This document shows positions 25,948-36,564 of a stretch of 64,000 nt of DNA, in pieces. This DNA is from Muribaculaceae bacterium (GTDB taxonomy: Bacteria > Bacteroidota > Bacteroidia > Bacteroidales > Muribaculaceae): positions 124,001 through 188,000 of the forward strand of contig JAGATN010000037.1 in the NCBI GenBank assembly GCA_017621225.1, written 5' to 3'. Every line of letters starts with the position of its first letter. Positions within the stretch are counted from its first letter, which is position 1. Under the pieces are notes generated by a model, which saw nothing but the letters and a program-made list of their open reading frames with translations, made no database searches and was not told where the DNA came from. A program made the position numbers and the translations under genes.

Positions 25948-28836
25948 TCACTGCTGTTTGGGCTTCTTCGATATGCTGAAACGATATTGCAAATGGGCAA
26001 GCACGAAGCGCCCTATGGAGTTGCGCCACGTTTCGGTGACACCTTGTGCGTTGACTACGCGCGATAAGTTGCGCAACTCGCCCAATATGTCAACGCCGTC
26101 CACACGCAGAGTCCAAGCATTGCTCTTGCCGAACGATTTGGCCACCGCTCCGTTCCATATAAGGCTGTTGCGATTCATCGACCTGTCGGTATAACCTGTG
26201 CGGCAATAGAGCATCAATGTGTTTTCCACGTAAAATCCGTATGGCAATCCCCACGACACCACAGGCCCTACATGCGAATCGACCCCATGCACCGATTCAA
26301 ACGAATCGAGATTGCTTTCGGCCCATATACCGCGAATGCCTCCACGCACACCTACCCTCAGTTTGTCGACGTTATAAGTCAGTTCGGCCGTACACGAAGC
26401 GTCGTAATTAGTCACAATGCTACGAACCAAGTTATGGCTTTGGTTGCCGTCACTAATGGTAAGCGACTGATAATCGGCATTGTCGGCTATCAAGCCGTTA
26501 ACGGTAGTCTTGACTTTAAATCTCTGCAATTTGCCGAAATTCGACTCATACGACCCCGTTAGCTCCGTATTCCAGTTACCCTCTATATTCATGGGTTTTA
26601 TCTGAGTTACGCCTGTCAATGCATCAAACGTACGCCCATTGGCTATGGCATGCAATGTCTTGTTATAACTCAACGTAGCATTTATGATTTGACTATTTGA
26701 AAATCTGACTTGATAGAATGACACCGAAGCTGAATGGGTTATGCTGTTACGCAAGTCGGGATTGCCCTTCTTTATCATGAGCAAATTAGTATCGTCAGTA
26801 TAATCAAGCACTTGATTTGCATTAGGCGAATTTACCGTCATATTATAGTTGACGTAGAAATTGTGGCCCCCGGTCATAATATGACAATTTACCGATGGTT
26901 CAAAAGCCGTAAACGAGCGCTTTTGCTTCAGGCCCGAATATGCTCGAGTGTCGAGCATATCCTTGTCGACAATCGAAACGGGCAGATTGGCCGTGACGCT
27001 TAGACGATCTAACGTGTACCGCACTTTAAGCCCGGCACGATGAGTGCGAGTCTGCGTTCTGTTGACATAACTCTGACGCAAATCGATGCTCATTGAAATG
27101 GAATCGGTAAGCGACGGCAAAACCGACATAAGCGAGTCGCCGCCAAAATGATACAAGTCGCGGTCGTTACGGTAATCCGTATATACGAATGCATATGAAG
27201 GTGTGATTTTCACTCGCTTGTTCAAATTGTAATCGTATGTCAACGTAGCTTTGACGTTAGTCGAACGGCTCGGCATGGCATAATAGTCATTTCGCACGTC
27301 GTTGTCACTTCGGCTAACGAGCATGTTCGACAGCATATTCTTGTTACGCGAATCGCTATGATATCCAATAACCGACAGATTGATCACGTCGCCGGTAAAC
27401 GGCAGCTTATACGTAATCAGATGCCCCAATCGCGCGTTCCAGTTATCGCTTTTCACGCGTTCCACTGATTTATACAGATTGATGAAGTCGCGTTCGCGCA
27501 CGGTCAACGTATCAAGATCCGATATCTGCCATCCGAAGCCATAAAGCTGCCCCGATCGCTTATACGCCATCGCTTTGTTACGGCCAATATATCCGTTGAG
27601 CTCCGCAATCCAATGCAGACGGCTAAACGACATGCTCGTAGAGGCATCGAGCCGTAGCCATCCATAACTGTCGCGCCGCCTATCCTGCGACAAAAGCGAA
27701 TAGCTGGCCGAATATGGCATGTAGTTTAACGTGGTTGACTCCGACCTGTTATTTTGCGAATTCGAGCAGCCTTCCAATGTAAAACCGGCACTGCGACGCG
27801 TTATCTTATCATCATAGTCGACGTTCAATCCTGCCTGACGATAGGTGGCGTCATTTGTCGACAATGACGATGCATCCCATACCACCGAACGCGATCGGTC
27901 GCGGGAAAATCCGTCTCTGAATCCGGCATTGTTAACACTTGCATATACGGCAGTAGATAGCTTGTCGTCAAATCTCGACAAAAATCCTTTTGCCATATAA
28001 CGGTCACGCGATCCATATCCGGCATCAAAGTTGCCAAGCACCGTTCCCATAAACTCTTTTTTGAGATTAACGTCCATTACCAGCGGGTCTGACTTTCGTT
28101 CCTCATCACTGCGTTCATAAAGATATGCATCATCTTTTGCCTTATTATATACCTTTACGTTTTTCACCACATAAGCAGGCAAATTTTGCAATGCAACCGT
28201 AGGATTGCCCTTAAAAAAATCCTTGCCGTTAATAAGCAAACTCGACACAAATTGTCCATTTACCTTTATCTGTCCGCCATCGCTAAGCGTCACACCCGGC
28301 AGTTGCTCTATGAGTTTATCGAGCATCGACCCTTCGGCAAGCTTGAATGCATCGGCGTTATACACCAACGTATCGCCGTTCATCACCATCTTTACTTTCG
28401 ATGCCACCACATCTACCGCATCAAGCATCAGGTCTTTATCAAGTTCCATCTCCAACTCCCATTTATCAACATTTCGACCATACAGTTTCACCGGAACTTC
28501 AAAATCCTTGCACACCTCTACAAACCCCTTTTGCGATGCGCATAACCGATAGCTGTTTCCGGGCATCAGTTTCATTTTCAAGTTCGGCACAATGTCAATA
28601 ACGACGCCTTCGGAAATTTTCGCTCTGGTACGCATCAATTCTGTCGCCAAAAGAACTCCGTTTGCATCAAACAACTTCAGCGTAACGGAATCCATTTTTT
28701 CCCTTGTGAATGAATTGTATACTTTCACCTCAATAGGTATGCTGTCGTTTTTCTGTTGGCATAAAACGCCCTTAGGCATCAACACTAACAAGCAAATAAT
28801 AAAGTACCTCACGCAATTTTTACGTCGGACATCCAT
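25948..28836 (-). CDS. Outer-membrane beta-barrel protein with carboxypeptidase-like N-domain and plug (PF14905-like)
   Basis: About 962 residues. A signal peptide (FIICLLVLMPKGVLC) leads to a carboxypeptidase-regulatory-like strand domain (about 30-125), then a plug domain with DTLVYNADAFKLAEGSMLD and LLINGKDFFKGNP (about 155-215), then a barrel of about 650 residues ending in the typical aromatic strand VLAHLQYRFSI. This is TonB-receptor-like but without a clear TonB box or a SusD partner. It is a paralogue of 36728-39703; the plug region is nearly identical in pattern. The ATG at 28836 gives the better signal peptide; an in-frame ATG at 28857 is the alternative. It lies just after the C39-like fragment gene. 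The ligand is unknown. Confidence 0.75.
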   Translation of the reverse strand: MDVRRKNCVRYFIICLLVLMPKGVLCQQKNDSIPIEVKVYNSFTREKMDSVTLKLFDANGVLLATELMRTRAKISEGVVIDIVPNLKMKLMPGNSYRLCASQKGFVEVCKDFEVPVKLYGRNVDKWELEMELDKDLMLDAVDVVASKVKMVMNGDTLVYNADAFKLAEGSMLDKLIEQLPGVTLSDGGQIKVNGQFVSSLLINGKDFFKGNPTVALQNLPAYVVKNVKVYNKAKDDAYLYERSDEERKSDPLVMDVNLKKEFMGTVLGNFDAGYGSRDRYMAKGFLSRFDDKLSTAVYASVNNAGFRDGFSRDRSRSVVWDASSLSTNDATYRQAGLNVDYDDKITRRSAGFTLEGCSNSQNNRSESTTLNYMPYSASYSLLSQDRRRDSYGWLRLDASTSMSFSRLHWIAELNGYIGRNKAMAYKRSGQLYGFGWQISDLDTLTVRERDFINLYKSVERVKSDNWNARLGHLITYKLPFTGDVINLSVIGYHSDSRNKNMLSNMLVSRSDNDVRNDYYAMPSRSTNVKATLTYDYNLNKRVKITPSYAFVYTDYRNDRDLYHFGGDSLMSVLPSLTDSISMSIDLRQSYVNRTQTRTHRAGLKVRYTLDRLSVTANLPVSIVDKDMLDTRAYSGLKQKRSFTAFEPSVNCHIMTGGHNFYVNYNMTVNSPNANQVLDYTDDTNLLMIKKGNPDLRNSITHSASVSFYQVRFSNSQIINATLSYNKTLHAIANGRTFDALTGVTQIKPMNIEGNWNTELTGSYESNFGKLQRFKVKTTVNGLIADNADYQSLTISDGNQSHNLVRSIVTNYDASCTAELTYNVDKLRVGVRGGIRGIWAESNLDSFESVHGVDSHVGPVVSWGLPYGFYVENTLMLYCRTGYTDRSMNRNSLIWNGAVAKSFGKSNAWTLRVDGVDILGELRNLSRVVNAQGVTETWRNSIGRFVLAHLQYRFSISKKPKQQ

Positions 28837-28868
28837 AATAAATAATATTTTTATCATTCCTGCGCTAA

Positions 28869-29126
28869 TTATTCATCGCTTATGTTATTCACAACTACCA
28901 AATCGTTAAACAATTCACATATAAACGGAGTTTCCAACTTTACAATAGAGTGTCCACCTTCTTTAAAACGACAAGCTTCACATTTCACTCCATATTGCAA
29001 TAGCATTGAGCGTATCCCATATAATGTATATCGATATGGATGTCCGTAAAACATCTTTTTAATATACCCACGAGTATATGGGACGTCAAGCGCCGAAAGC
29101 ATATCTTCTACCAGTGTTTGTCTCAT
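28869..29126 (-). CDS. Orphan C39-peptidase-like N-terminal domain (VKOR-type protein fragment)
   Basis: An 85-residue protein. Its pattern (LSALDVPYTRGYIKKMF, then HPYRYTLYGIRSMLLQYGV and LETPFICELFNDLVVV) looks like the inactive C39-like domain at the N-terminus of Bacteroidetes vitamin-K-epoxide-reductase/thioredoxin fusion proteins. In those proteins about 400 more residues follow; here a stop codon comes right after the domain, and the next gene starts about 10-30 bp later. No Cys-His catalytic pair is visible. It could be a stand-alone peptide-binding domain or the remnant of a deleted gene. Confidence 0.5.
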   Translation of the reverse strand: MRQTLVEDMLSALDVPYTRGYIKKMFYGHPYRYTLYGIRSMLLQYGVKCEACRFKEGGHSIVKLETPFICELFNDLVVVNNISDE

Positions 29127-29425
29127 ATTACATTAAAATTACTACTTACATTATTACTATTCGAACTTTCTAAACGAAAGTGCCTATATAGTTAGCATAA
29201 AGACCAACAAAACCACATATTTTCCGCAAAAAACATATTTTCACCGACATTCACAAATAAGTCAATTAAGAAGCAACTGAATTTATCGTTTTTTAACATA
29301 ACATATTGGTAAATTCGGCCAATTTATTGTGTTTTCTGAGGTTGACGATGACTTTTTCGCCGCACATGACCGCTTTTATGCAGGATTTTCACTAATTTTG
29401 CAAATATTTGAAAAAATGTATCTAA
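29127..29425. other. A/T-rich divergent intergenic region
   Basis: 299 bp between the C39-like gene and lysS. The only clear signal is the lysS -7 box at the right end. No promoter match was found for the minus-strand gene, and no hairpin or ORF stands out. Confidence 0.5.
29393..29400 (+). promoter_or_regulatory. -7 box of lysS
   Basis: TAATTTTG, 25 bp before the lysS start, giving a short leader. The -33 region lacks TTTG. Confidence 0.45.
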
Positions 29426-31171
29426 ATGAAGACGAACATACTTGAACTTAGCGAACAGGAAATAGTGCGCCGAGGCAGCCTCGAGGAGCTGAGAAAGCTC
29501 GGCATCAATCCTTATCCCGCAGCAGAATACAGGGTAACGGGCTACACCGACGAAATAAAAGCATCGTTTGACGACAACGCTCCACGGCGCGAAGTAAGCA
29601 TTGCCGGACGCGTGATGAGCCGTCGCATAATGGGCAAGGCCTCGTTTCTCGAAATTCAGGATTCGCGCGGACGCATTCAGGTGTATGTGAGCCGCGACGA
29701 CATCTGCCCCGATGAAGACAAGACCTTCTACAACATCGTGTTGAAGAAGCTGCTCGACATAGGCGACTTCATAGGCATTGAGGGCTACGTGTTCCGCACG
29801 CAAATGGGCGAAATAACCGTACACGCCGAAAAGATAACGGTTTTGGGCAAGTCGCTGCGTCCGCTGCCGATAGTTAAGGTGAAGGACGGCGTTACATACG
29901 ATGCGTTCGACGACCCCGAGCTGCGATATCGCCGCCGCTACGTTGACCTCGTGGTGAACGATGGCGTAAAAGAGATATTCATGAAGCGCACGAAGGTGTA
30001 CAACACCATGCGCCAATACTTCAACGACCACGGCTACATGGAGGTGGAAACGCCCATATTGCAGTCGATACCGGGCGGCGCTTCGGCACGTCCGTTCATC
30101 ACGCACCACAACGCGCTCGACATTCCGCTCTATCTGCGCATTGCCGACGAGCTCTATCTGAAGCGCCTGATAGTGGGCGGATTTGAAGGTGTGTACGAGT
30201 TTTCAAAGAACTTCCGCAACGAAGGCATGGACCGCACGCACAACCCCGAATTCACCTGTATGGAGATATACGTGGCCTACAAGGACTACAACTGGATGAT
30301 GAACTTCACCGAGCGCATGCTCGAAAAGATATGCCTCGAAGTAAACGGCACCACGCAAGTGAAGGTGGGCGACAACGTGATCGACTTCAAGGCTCCCTAT
30401 CGCCGCGTGACGATGATCGACGCCATCAAGGAGTTTACCGGCATCGACATCACCGGAATGGGCGAGGACGACCTCAGGGCGGTGTGCCGTCAGCTCGACA
30501 TCGAAGTCGACGAAACCATGGGCAAGGGCAAGCTCATCGACGAAATATTCGGCGAAAAGTGCGAAGGCAACTACATACAGCCCACGTTCATAATTGACTA
30601 TCCCATCGAGATGTCGCCGCTCACCAAGCGTCACCGCAACAATCCGGAGCTTACCGAACGCTTCGAGCTCATGGTAAACGGCAAGGAGCTGGCCAACGCT
30701 TACTCGGAGCTCAACGACCCCATCGACCAATACGAGCGCTTCGTGGAGCAGATGCGACTCAGCGAGAAGGGCGACGACGAGGCAATGATAATCGACAAGG
30801 ACTTCATACGCGCCCTTGAATACGGAATGCCCCCCACATCGGGCATGGGCATAGGCATGGACCGCCTCGTAATGCTCATGACCGGGCAGACCACCATACA
30901 GGAAGTGCTTTTCTTCCCGCAGATGCGCCCCGAAAAAACTCAGCGACGCGACTCGCAGGAGGCATTCGAAACCGTTGGCGTACCCGCCGACTGGGTGGCA
31001 CCCCTCTACAAAGCGGGAGTGCTCACCGTCGACGCACTCGGCGCCACCGCCTCGGCAGGCAAGCTGCAGCAAGAGCTGTGCGGAATAAACAAGAAGTTCA
31101 AGCTCGAACTGAAGAATCCGACCATCGACGAAGTGTCGGCGTGGATAGCAACTGCCGCAAATCGAGGCTGA
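29426..31171 (+). CDS. lysS: Lysyl-tRNA synthetase, class II
   Basis: A 581-residue class II enzyme that charges tRNA-Lys. The N-terminal OB fold (about 50-160) contains [20 protein letters not shown]. Motif 2 is visible in [17 protein letters not shown] and motif 3 in [16 protein letters not shown]. The protein is about 75 residues longer than E. coli LysS, because a C-terminal helical extension (about 515-581, with [17 protein letters not shown]) is present. That extension is common in Bacteroidales LysS. Followed by gpsA and pgi on the same strand. Confidence 0.95.
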   Translation: MKTNILELSEQEIVRRGSLEELRKLGINPYPAAEYRVTGYTDEIKASFDDNAPRREVSIAGRVMSRRIMGKASFLEIQDSRGRIQVYVSRDDICPDEDKTFYNIVLKKLLDIGDFIGIEGYVFRTQMGEITVHAEKITVLGKSLRPLPIVKVKDGVTYDAFDDPELRYRRRYVDLVVNDGVKEIFMKRTKVYNTMRQYFNDHGYMEVETPILQSIPGGASARPFITHHNALDIPLYLRIADELYLKRLIVGGFEGVYEFSKNFRNEGMDRTHNPEFTCMEIYVAYKDYNWMMNFTERMLEKICLEVNGTTQVKVGDNVIDFKAPYRRVTMIDAIKEFTGIDITGMGEDDLRAVCRQLDIEVDETMGKGKLIDEIFGEKCEGNYIQPTFIIDYPIEMSPLTKRHRNNPELTERFELMVNGKELANAYSELNDPIDQYERFVEQMRLSEKGDDEAMIIDKDFIRALEYGMPPTSGMGIGMDRLVMLMTGQTTIQEVLFFPQMRPEKTQRRDSQEAFETVGVPADWVAPLYKAGVLTVDALGATASAGKLQQELCGINKKFKLELKNPTIDEVSAWIATAANRG

Positions 31172-31211
31172 GGCCGATGAACAGTTAATTCAATACGTTT
31201 GTTAAACCTAC

Positions 31212-32207
31212 ATGAATTTTCCCGGAACAATAGCGGTAATGGGCGGTGGAAGCTGGGCTACGGCACTGGCCAAGCTGCTGCTCGACAACTGCGAATCGAT
31301 AATATGGTACATGCGGCGCGACGACCGCATAGAAGACTTCAAGCGGCTGCGACGAAATCCGGCCTATCTTAGCGACGTGGAGTTCGACATCGAACGCATC
31401 GAGTTTTCGAGCGACATCAACTATGCCTGCTCCAAAGCCGACACGCTGCTGCTGGTGATGCCGTCGCCCTACTTCAAGGAGCACATCGCCAAGATAAGCG
31501 TCGACATCTCCGACAAGTTCATCGTTTCGGCCGTGAAAGGCATAGTGCCCGACGAAAACGAGATAATATCCACTTACATGGAACGTCGGTTCGGCATTCC
31601 GCCCGAACACATCCTGGTGGTCAGCGGCCCCTGCCACGCCGAAGAAGTGGCGCTCGGCCGACTGAGCTACCTTACCGTGGGGTGCAACGACATTTTCCAC
31701 GCCGAGCAGTTTGCCAAATGCCTCAACGGAAAGGCGTTGAAAACCATCACGTCGAGCGACGTCGAGGGCATCGAGTATGCCGCCGTGCTGAAAAACGTGT
31801 ACTCCATAGCATCGGGCATAGTCCACGGCCTGAAAAACGGCGACAACTTCCTGGCGATGCTCGTGTCGAACGCCATACGCGAAATGGAGCGGTTTGTCGA
31901 CACGGTATGCCCGCGCCCCCGACAGATTTGCGACTCCGTTTATCTCGGCGACCTGCTCGTGACCTCTTACTCGCGATTCAGCCGCAACCACAACTTCGGC
32001 TCGATGATCGGAAACGGCTATTCGGTAAAGGCCGCGCGCATGGAAATGGAACAGACCGCCGAAGGATACTACGGCACCAAATGCATACACGAAATCAACC
32101 GCCGATACGACGTGGCAATGCCGATACTCGACGGCGTGTACGACATCCTCTACCACAACGCCAAGCCCGCGAAAGTGATACGCGCGATGGCCGACACGTT
32201 CATTTAA
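31212..32207 (+). CDS. gpsA: Glycerol-3-phosphate dehydrogenase [NAD(P)+]
   Basis: A 331-residue enzyme making sn-glycerol-3-phosphate for phospholipids from dihydroxyacetone phosphate. The Rossmann loop IAVMGGGSWATALAKLL is at about 7-23. Further signs are VSAVKGI, VVSGPCHAEEVALG (normally SGPSFA; here Cys-His) and the catalytic-region KNVYSIASGIVHGL. The C-terminal helix bundle is present. Sits 40 bp after lysS, likely cotranscribed. Confidence 0.9.
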   Translation: MNFPGTIAVMGGGSWATALAKLLLDNCESIIWYMRRDDRIEDFKRLRRNPAYLSDVEFDIERIEFSSDINYACSKADTLLLVMPSPYFKEHIAKISVDISDKFIVSAVKGIVPDENEIISTYMERRFGIPPEHILVVSGPCHAEEVALGRLSYLTVGCNDIFHAEQFAKCLNGKALKTITSSDVEGIEYAAVLKNVYSIASGIVHGLKNGDNFLAMLVSNAIREMERFVDTVCPRPRQICDSVYLGDLLVTSYSRFSRNHNFGSMIGNGYSVKAARMEMEQTAEGYYGTKCIHEINRRYDVAMPILDGVYDILYHNAKPAKVIRAMADTFI

Positions 32208-32264
32208 TCCCGACTGATTACACATAATTTCCATAACGAGAACATAACAGTAAAAGACAGAAAC

Positions 32265-33611
32265 ATGGAAACAATCAATTTAAACATTCAGCACGCGCTG
32301 GGCGCTAACATGACCGAAGCTGCAATCGACGCCCTCGGACACGAAGCTAAAGATGCGTTGGCTAAAGTAGAAAACGGCACAGGTGCCGGAAACGACTTCC
32401 TGGGATGGGTAAACCTGCCGTCAACAACGTCCGAATCTCTAATCGACGACATTTGCGCCACCGCCAAGCATCTCCGTCAGGAATGTGAAGTAGTGGTGGC
32501 CGTGGGCATCGGCGGATCTTATCTCGGCGCAAAGGCCGTGATCGAAGCCCTCAGTGACTCGTTTGCCGCTTACAAAAACGACCCCAAGGCTACCAAAGTG
32601 GTGTTTGCCGGACAAAACATTGGCGAAGACTACCTCTATGAACTCATGAACTACCTCGCCGACAAGAAATTCGGCATCATCGTAATATCAAAATCGGGCA
32701 CAACCACCGAACCCGCCATAGCATTCCGCCTGCTCAAGGAGATGCTCGAACGCAAGGAAGGAAAAGAAAAAGCTTCCAAGCTCATCGTGGCCATCACCGA
32801 CGCAAAGCGCGGAGCCCTCAGGCAGCTTGCCACCGAAGAAGGCTACAAGACCTTCGTGATAGAGGACAACGTAGGCGGCCGTTTCTCGGTGCTCACCCCC
32901 GTTGGCTTGCTCCCCATCGCCGTGGCCGGATACGACATCAAGGCCCTGCTCAATGGCGCCATCGAAATGGAGAAGGCCACGAAGGCCGACGACATGGCGT
33001 CGAATCAGGCAATGCTCTACGCCGCCACCCGCAACGCCCTCTACCGCGCCGGCAAGAAGATTGAAATACTCGTCAACTACAATCCCAAGCTCCACTTCTT
33101 CGGCGAATGGTGGAAACAGCTTTACGGCGAAAGCGAAGGCAAGGACGGAAAAGGCATATTCCCCGCTTCGGTCGACTTCTCAACCGACCTCCACTCAATG
33201 GGACAATGGATTCAGGATGGCGAACGCACCATCTTCGAAACGGTGCTTTCGGTTGAAGCTCCCGAACACGAAACCATCATACCCACCGACAACGACAACC
33301 TCGACGGCCTCAACTACATCGCCGGCAAGCGCGTCGACCAAGTGAACAAGATGGCCGAGCTCGGCACTCGCATCGCCCACACCGACGGTGGCGTGCCCAA
33401 CCTGCGCATCACCATCCCGGCACTCCGCGAACAGTATCTCGGACAGCTCATCTACTTCTTCGAAAAAGCCTGCGGCATAAGCGGATACATGCTCAACGTA
33501 AATCCGTTTAACCAGCCCGGCGTGGAGGACTACAAACGCAACATGTTTGCGCTCCTCGCAAAGCCCGGATACGAAAAAGAGACCGCTGCCATTCAGGCCC
33601 GCGTGAAATAA
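32265..33611 (+). CDS. pgi: Glucose-6-phosphate isomerase
   Basis: A 448-residue phosphoglucose isomerase of the short bacterial form. Seen: [19 protein letters not shown] (sugar-phosphate loop, about 76-94), [16 protein letters not shown] (about 140-155), [17 protein letters not shown] (about 203-220) and the final catalytic Lys region [11 protein letters not shown]. Interconverts glucose-6-phosphate and fructose-6-phosphate in glycolysis. Lies 57 bp after gpsA and is closed by a terminator. Codon use looks like that of a well-expressed gene. Confidence 0.95.
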   Translation: METINLNIQHALGANMTEAAIDALGHEAKDALAKVENGTGAGNDFLGWVNLPSTTSESLIDDICATAKHLRQECEVVVAVGIGGSYLGAKAVIEALSDSFAAYKNDPKATKVVFAGQNIGEDYLYELMNYLADKKFGIIVISKSGTTTEPAIAFRLLKEMLERKEGKEKASKLIVAITDAKRGALRQLATEEGYKTFVIEDNVGGRFSVLTPVGLLPIAVAGYDIKALLNGAIEMEKATKADDMASNQAMLYAATRNALYRAGKKIEILVNYNPKLHFFGEWWKQLYGESEGKDGKGIFPASVDFSTDLHSMGQWIQDGERTIFETVLSVEAPEHETIIPTDNDNLDGLNYIAGKRVDQVNKMAELGTRIAHTDGGVPNLRITIPALREQYLGQLIYFFEKACGISGYMLNVNPFNQPGVEDYKRNMFALLAKPGYEKETAAIQARVK

Positions 33612-33642
33612 CCCGAACCCACTGACGCATAACAACCGCACA

Positions 33643-33683
33643 CTACGGCTTCCCGACGGATTCGGGAGGCCGTAGCGTTTTTT
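33643..33683 (+). terminator. Terminator after pgi
   Basis: A 14-bp stem with one G-U pair (33643-33656 with 33662-33675), a 5-nt loop and a T6 run at 33678-33683. Confidence 0.85.
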
Positions 33684-33771
33684 GGGGGACAGAAAAATTT
33701 CTCCCGACCACGCCGCTGGGCGCCGCCGGGAGAAACACGATTTATCATTCATTTAATCACTCGTCATTTAA

Positions 33772-35010
33772 TCATTTAATCTTTGGAGCAGTCTCCCTCT
33801 GAATGAAGATGAACACCAGTGCCACTATCGCCGCCACTATATACGGCAGGAACATAGTGTGAAATCCGTGGCCGCTGCTGCTCAGAGCCGAAGGTATGTT
33901 TTGCAATATGCCTCCGAATATGAACATAATGCCGTTGAGAAACGCACTCGACGTTCCTACGAGCGGACCGCCGGCAACGTCGCCGCCCACCGAGAACGAC
34001 AGCATATGAGCCGTTGCGCCCATACCTATCATGAACATCATCACCACCATGAGCCACATTGGCATTGCCACGTAGACTATCAGCGCTATGCCCACTATCA
34101 TGATGATGGCGCCGATTATCGACGGTATGCGACGGCTGCATATCTTATTGCTCCACTGCGGCCAGAAGCATGAGCCGGCGGCCAGGCCGAGCCACAGGAG
34201 AGCCGTTCCGATGTAGCCCGATTCGGCATATCCGTAATGAGCGAATATCTTCGGAGTCCACACCACGCCGAGGGCCAGATTCAGGCCGAATATGATGCCT
34301 CCCCACATAGCGGCTATCCACATCTGCGGCTTCTTGAATATCTGCACGAGATTGTTGCCAACCACCTTGAATGGGTTCTTGGTGATGGGCACAGGCTTGG
34401 GATTGCGCATAAAAATAAACGCCAGCACCACCAGCACCATTCCGATGAATCCGAGCGATATGAACAGATGCTCATAGGTCATATGCTTCAGTAAGCTCTC
34501 GATGATAGGCTGCTGAACTGCCGAGCCTACCGACGATAGAGTCTGCACGTAGCCAAACATGGTGCCGTAGGCAGCCATGCCAAACCACACCCCTCCGATG
34601 TAGCCGGCGCCGACAAATCCGCAGCACGCGCCGAGAGCCATCAGCACCTGGGCCAGAAGTATCATGAAATACGAATCGGCAAGGCCATACAGAAACACTC
34701 CGGCCGTCACGAATATGAATGCCGGTATCATCACGCGGCGCGATCCGAAGCAGTCGAGAAAGGCTCCGCCAAAAAATTGGAAGATGGCAAAAGCCCACGT
34801 GTACGTGCCCGCAATCAGCGTAAGATGCCTTATGTCGAGATTGAGCTGCTTCTGTATGTCGCCCTGAACGTCCGAAAACATCGTCTGGATATTGAACAGA
34901 TAAATCACGAACACCGTGGCCAATATCCATATCCACCACGCCATGGGGCTGCCCAGACGATAACGCGACGTCGCGGGCAGTTTGTCGGCGGGAACATTGT
35001 TAGTTGTCAT
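33772..35010 (-). CDS. MFS transporter downstream of guanine deaminase
   Basis: A 412-residue major facilitator with twelve predicted membrane helices. Helix 1 starts WWIWILATVFVIYLFNIQTMF. The helix 2-3 loop GGAFLDCFGSRRVMIPA matches the MFS signature (G-x3-D-x2-G-x-R-R). The profile resembles the anion/sugar-acid branch (galactonate-like), but the gene lies 43 bp after a guanine deaminase gene on the same strand, so a nucleobase or its breakdown product is a fair alternative. The substrate cannot be read from the sequence. Confidence 0.8.
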   Translation of the reverse strand: MTTNNVPADKLPATSRYRLGSPMAWWIWILATVFVIYLFNIQTMFSDVQGDIQKQLNLDIRHLTLIAGTYTWAFAIFQFFGGAFLDCFGSRRVMIPAFIFVTAGVFLYGLADSYFMILLAQVLMALGACCGFVGAGYIGGVWFGMAAYGTMFGYVQTLSSVGSAVQQPIIESLLKHMTYEHLFISLGFIGMVLVVLAFIFMRNPKPVPITKNPFKVVGNNLVQIFKKPQMWIAAMWGGIIFGLNLALGVVWTPKIFAHYGYAESGYIGTALLWLGLAAGSCFWPQWSNKICSRRIPSIIGAIIMIVGIALIVYVAMPMWLMVVMMFMIGMGATAHMLSFSVGGDVAGGPLVGTSSAFLNGIMFIFGGILQNIPSALSSSGHGFHTMFLPYIVAAIVALVFIFIQRETAPKIK

Positions 35011-35053
35011 AAATATAGTTGATTAAGAGGTTTGTTTATATATGGTTACGCTC

Positions 35054-36466
35054 TCATTTGTCCGAAATCTTCGTTTCCGGAAACTCCGAAGCATACATGT
35101 GAGTCTGCGCGCGCGAACGATCATACACTTTCTTTCCGGCCACGTATGTGGCAAGATTCATGTTGTTGAGACCCAACGTCATCAGCACGAACAGCTTCTC
35201 GAAAATGGTCTTGGCAAACTGCATGCGCCACGTCGAAAATTCCGAAGGCTTGAGGCTCAGCACGGCCACGTCGGCTTCATAGCCGGGAGCGAGGCTGCCT
35301 ATGGTGTTTTCGAGGTGAAGCGCCTCGGCGCCGCCGCGAGTGGCAAGATAGAAGCTCTTTACCGCATCGAGGTTTTTCATGTTGAGCATGGCCACCTTGT
35401 AGGCTTCGTTAAGCTGACGAGGTATCGAGAAGTTAGTGCCGCCACCCACGTCGGTGCCCATTCCCACGCGCACCGGCCTATCCTGCTGCTTCGCTTCCCA
35501 GTATTTAAACTCGCCGTCGCCCAAAAACAGGTTGGAGCTCGGACAGTGTGCCACGCCGCAATCGCACTGATGCAACACCTGCCACTCCTCCTCGCGCACT
35601 ATGCAGCAATGCGCCATCACCGAGCGGGGCCCTACGAGTCCGTAATGCTTGTAAACTTCGGTGTAATTAGGCTGTTCGGGGAATAGCTGCGTCACCCAGT
35701 CTATTTCGCTCTGCACCTCGTCGAGATGGGTGTGCATGTACACGCCCTGGTCTATGTAGCGCTGATACAGCTCGCCGGCAAGCCGAAGCTGCTCGGGTGT
35801 CGACGTCGGGGCAAAACGGGGTATGATGGCATATAGCTGACGGCCGCGATGGTGCCACTTCTTAAGCAGCTTTTCGGTGAGCAATATCGACTCCTCGGCA
35901 CTTTCGTCCTTGAGCGAGTCGGGGAGATTGCGATCCTGAAGCACCTTGCCCGAAATCATTCGGGTGTTGTAACGTTCCGATTCTTCGAAAAATGCGTCGA
36001 CCGACGTGGCAAACGTGGTAGAGAACACATTGGCCGTAGTGGTACCCTGCTCGAGAAGCTGACGGAAAAACATGCGCGCCACGTCGTCGGCAAACGCCTT
36101 GTCCTTAAACTTCGATTCGGTCGGGAAGGTGTACTCGTTGAGCCACTGCAGAAGCGTGTCGCCAAAAGAGCCTATCATCGGCGACTGCACGTAGTGCACG
36201 TGGCAGTCGATGAATCCGGGCATTATCACTGCATCGTCATAGGCATCTATGTCGGTAAGCTGCGGATATTCCGGCGCCACCGTTTTGTAGTCGCCCACGT
36301 TAAGTATGTGGCCGTCCTGCATCACCACGAGGCCATCGTCGTAATAATCGTAACATTCCTGTTCGTTGTAAAGAAAAGGATCGGCCTTGAAGGTAAGTAC
36401 CCGGCCTCTGATGCCCTTCAGGGCGGTGCCGTCGGGATTGACGGGAAGAGGTGTCGATGTTGTCAT
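35054..36466 (-). CDS. guaD: Guanine deaminase
   Basis: A 470-residue amidohydrolase converting guanine to xanthine. Metal-binding HxH appears in MPGFIDCHVHYVQSP (about 80-94). Other marks are LLQWLNEYTFPTESKF, EQGTTTANVFST, the second His in YMHTHLDEVQSEIDW, and AHCCIVREEEW; a late GMGTDVGGGTNFSI gives the conserved Asp. Length is normal. It heads a two-gene unit with an MFS transporter. The leader carries a nested hairpin (36510-36560) and, just upstream, a run of ten G. Confidence 0.9.
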   Translation of the reverse strand: MTTSTPLPVNPDGTALKGIRGRVLTFKADPFLYNEQECYDYYDDGLVVMQDGHILNVGDYKTVAPEYPQLTDIDAYDDAVIMPGFIDCHVHYVQSPMIGSFGDTLLQWLNEYTFPTESKFKDKAFADDVARMFFRQLLEQGTTTANVFSTTFATSVDAFFEESERYNTRMISGKVLQDRNLPDSLKDESAEESILLTEKLLKKWHHRGRQLYAIIPRFAPTSTPEQLRLAGELYQRYIDQGVYMHTHLDEVQSEIDWVTQLFPEQPNYTEVYKHYGLVGPRSVMAHCCIVREEEWQVLHQCDCGVAHCPSSNLFLGDGEFKYWEAKQQDRPVRVGMGTDVGGGTNFSIPRQLNEAYKVAMLNMKNLDAVKSFYLATRGGAEALHLENTIGSLAPGYEADVAVLSLKPSEFSTWRMQFAKTIFEKLFVLMTLGLNNMNLATYVAGKKVYDRSRAQTHMYASEFPETKISDK

Positions 36467-36509
36467 AAATCAATGTATTTAGTCGGTTTTCGTTCTAAAC
36501 ATAAAAACG

Positions 36510-36560
36510 TGAAGCGGCTGTCGCACTCCTCCGTGTGTGCGACACCTGCATAACGCTTCA
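36510..36560 (-). promoter_or_regulatory. Nested hairpin in the guaD leader
   Basis: An outer 7-bp stem (36510-36516 with 36554-36560) encloses an 8-bp perfect stem (36519-36526 with 36537-36544) with a 10-nt loop and a 9-nt bulge on one side. It lies 44 bp before the guanine deaminase start. It does not match the purine riboswitch core known to me. Could be a regulatory leader or an upstream terminator. Confidence 0.4.
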
Positions 36561-36564
36561 ACAA

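Noticed and set aside
36510..36560. Known purine or guanidine riboswitch before guaD
   Set aside because: The stem layout and loop bases do not match the cores I know; kept only as an unexplained hairpin.
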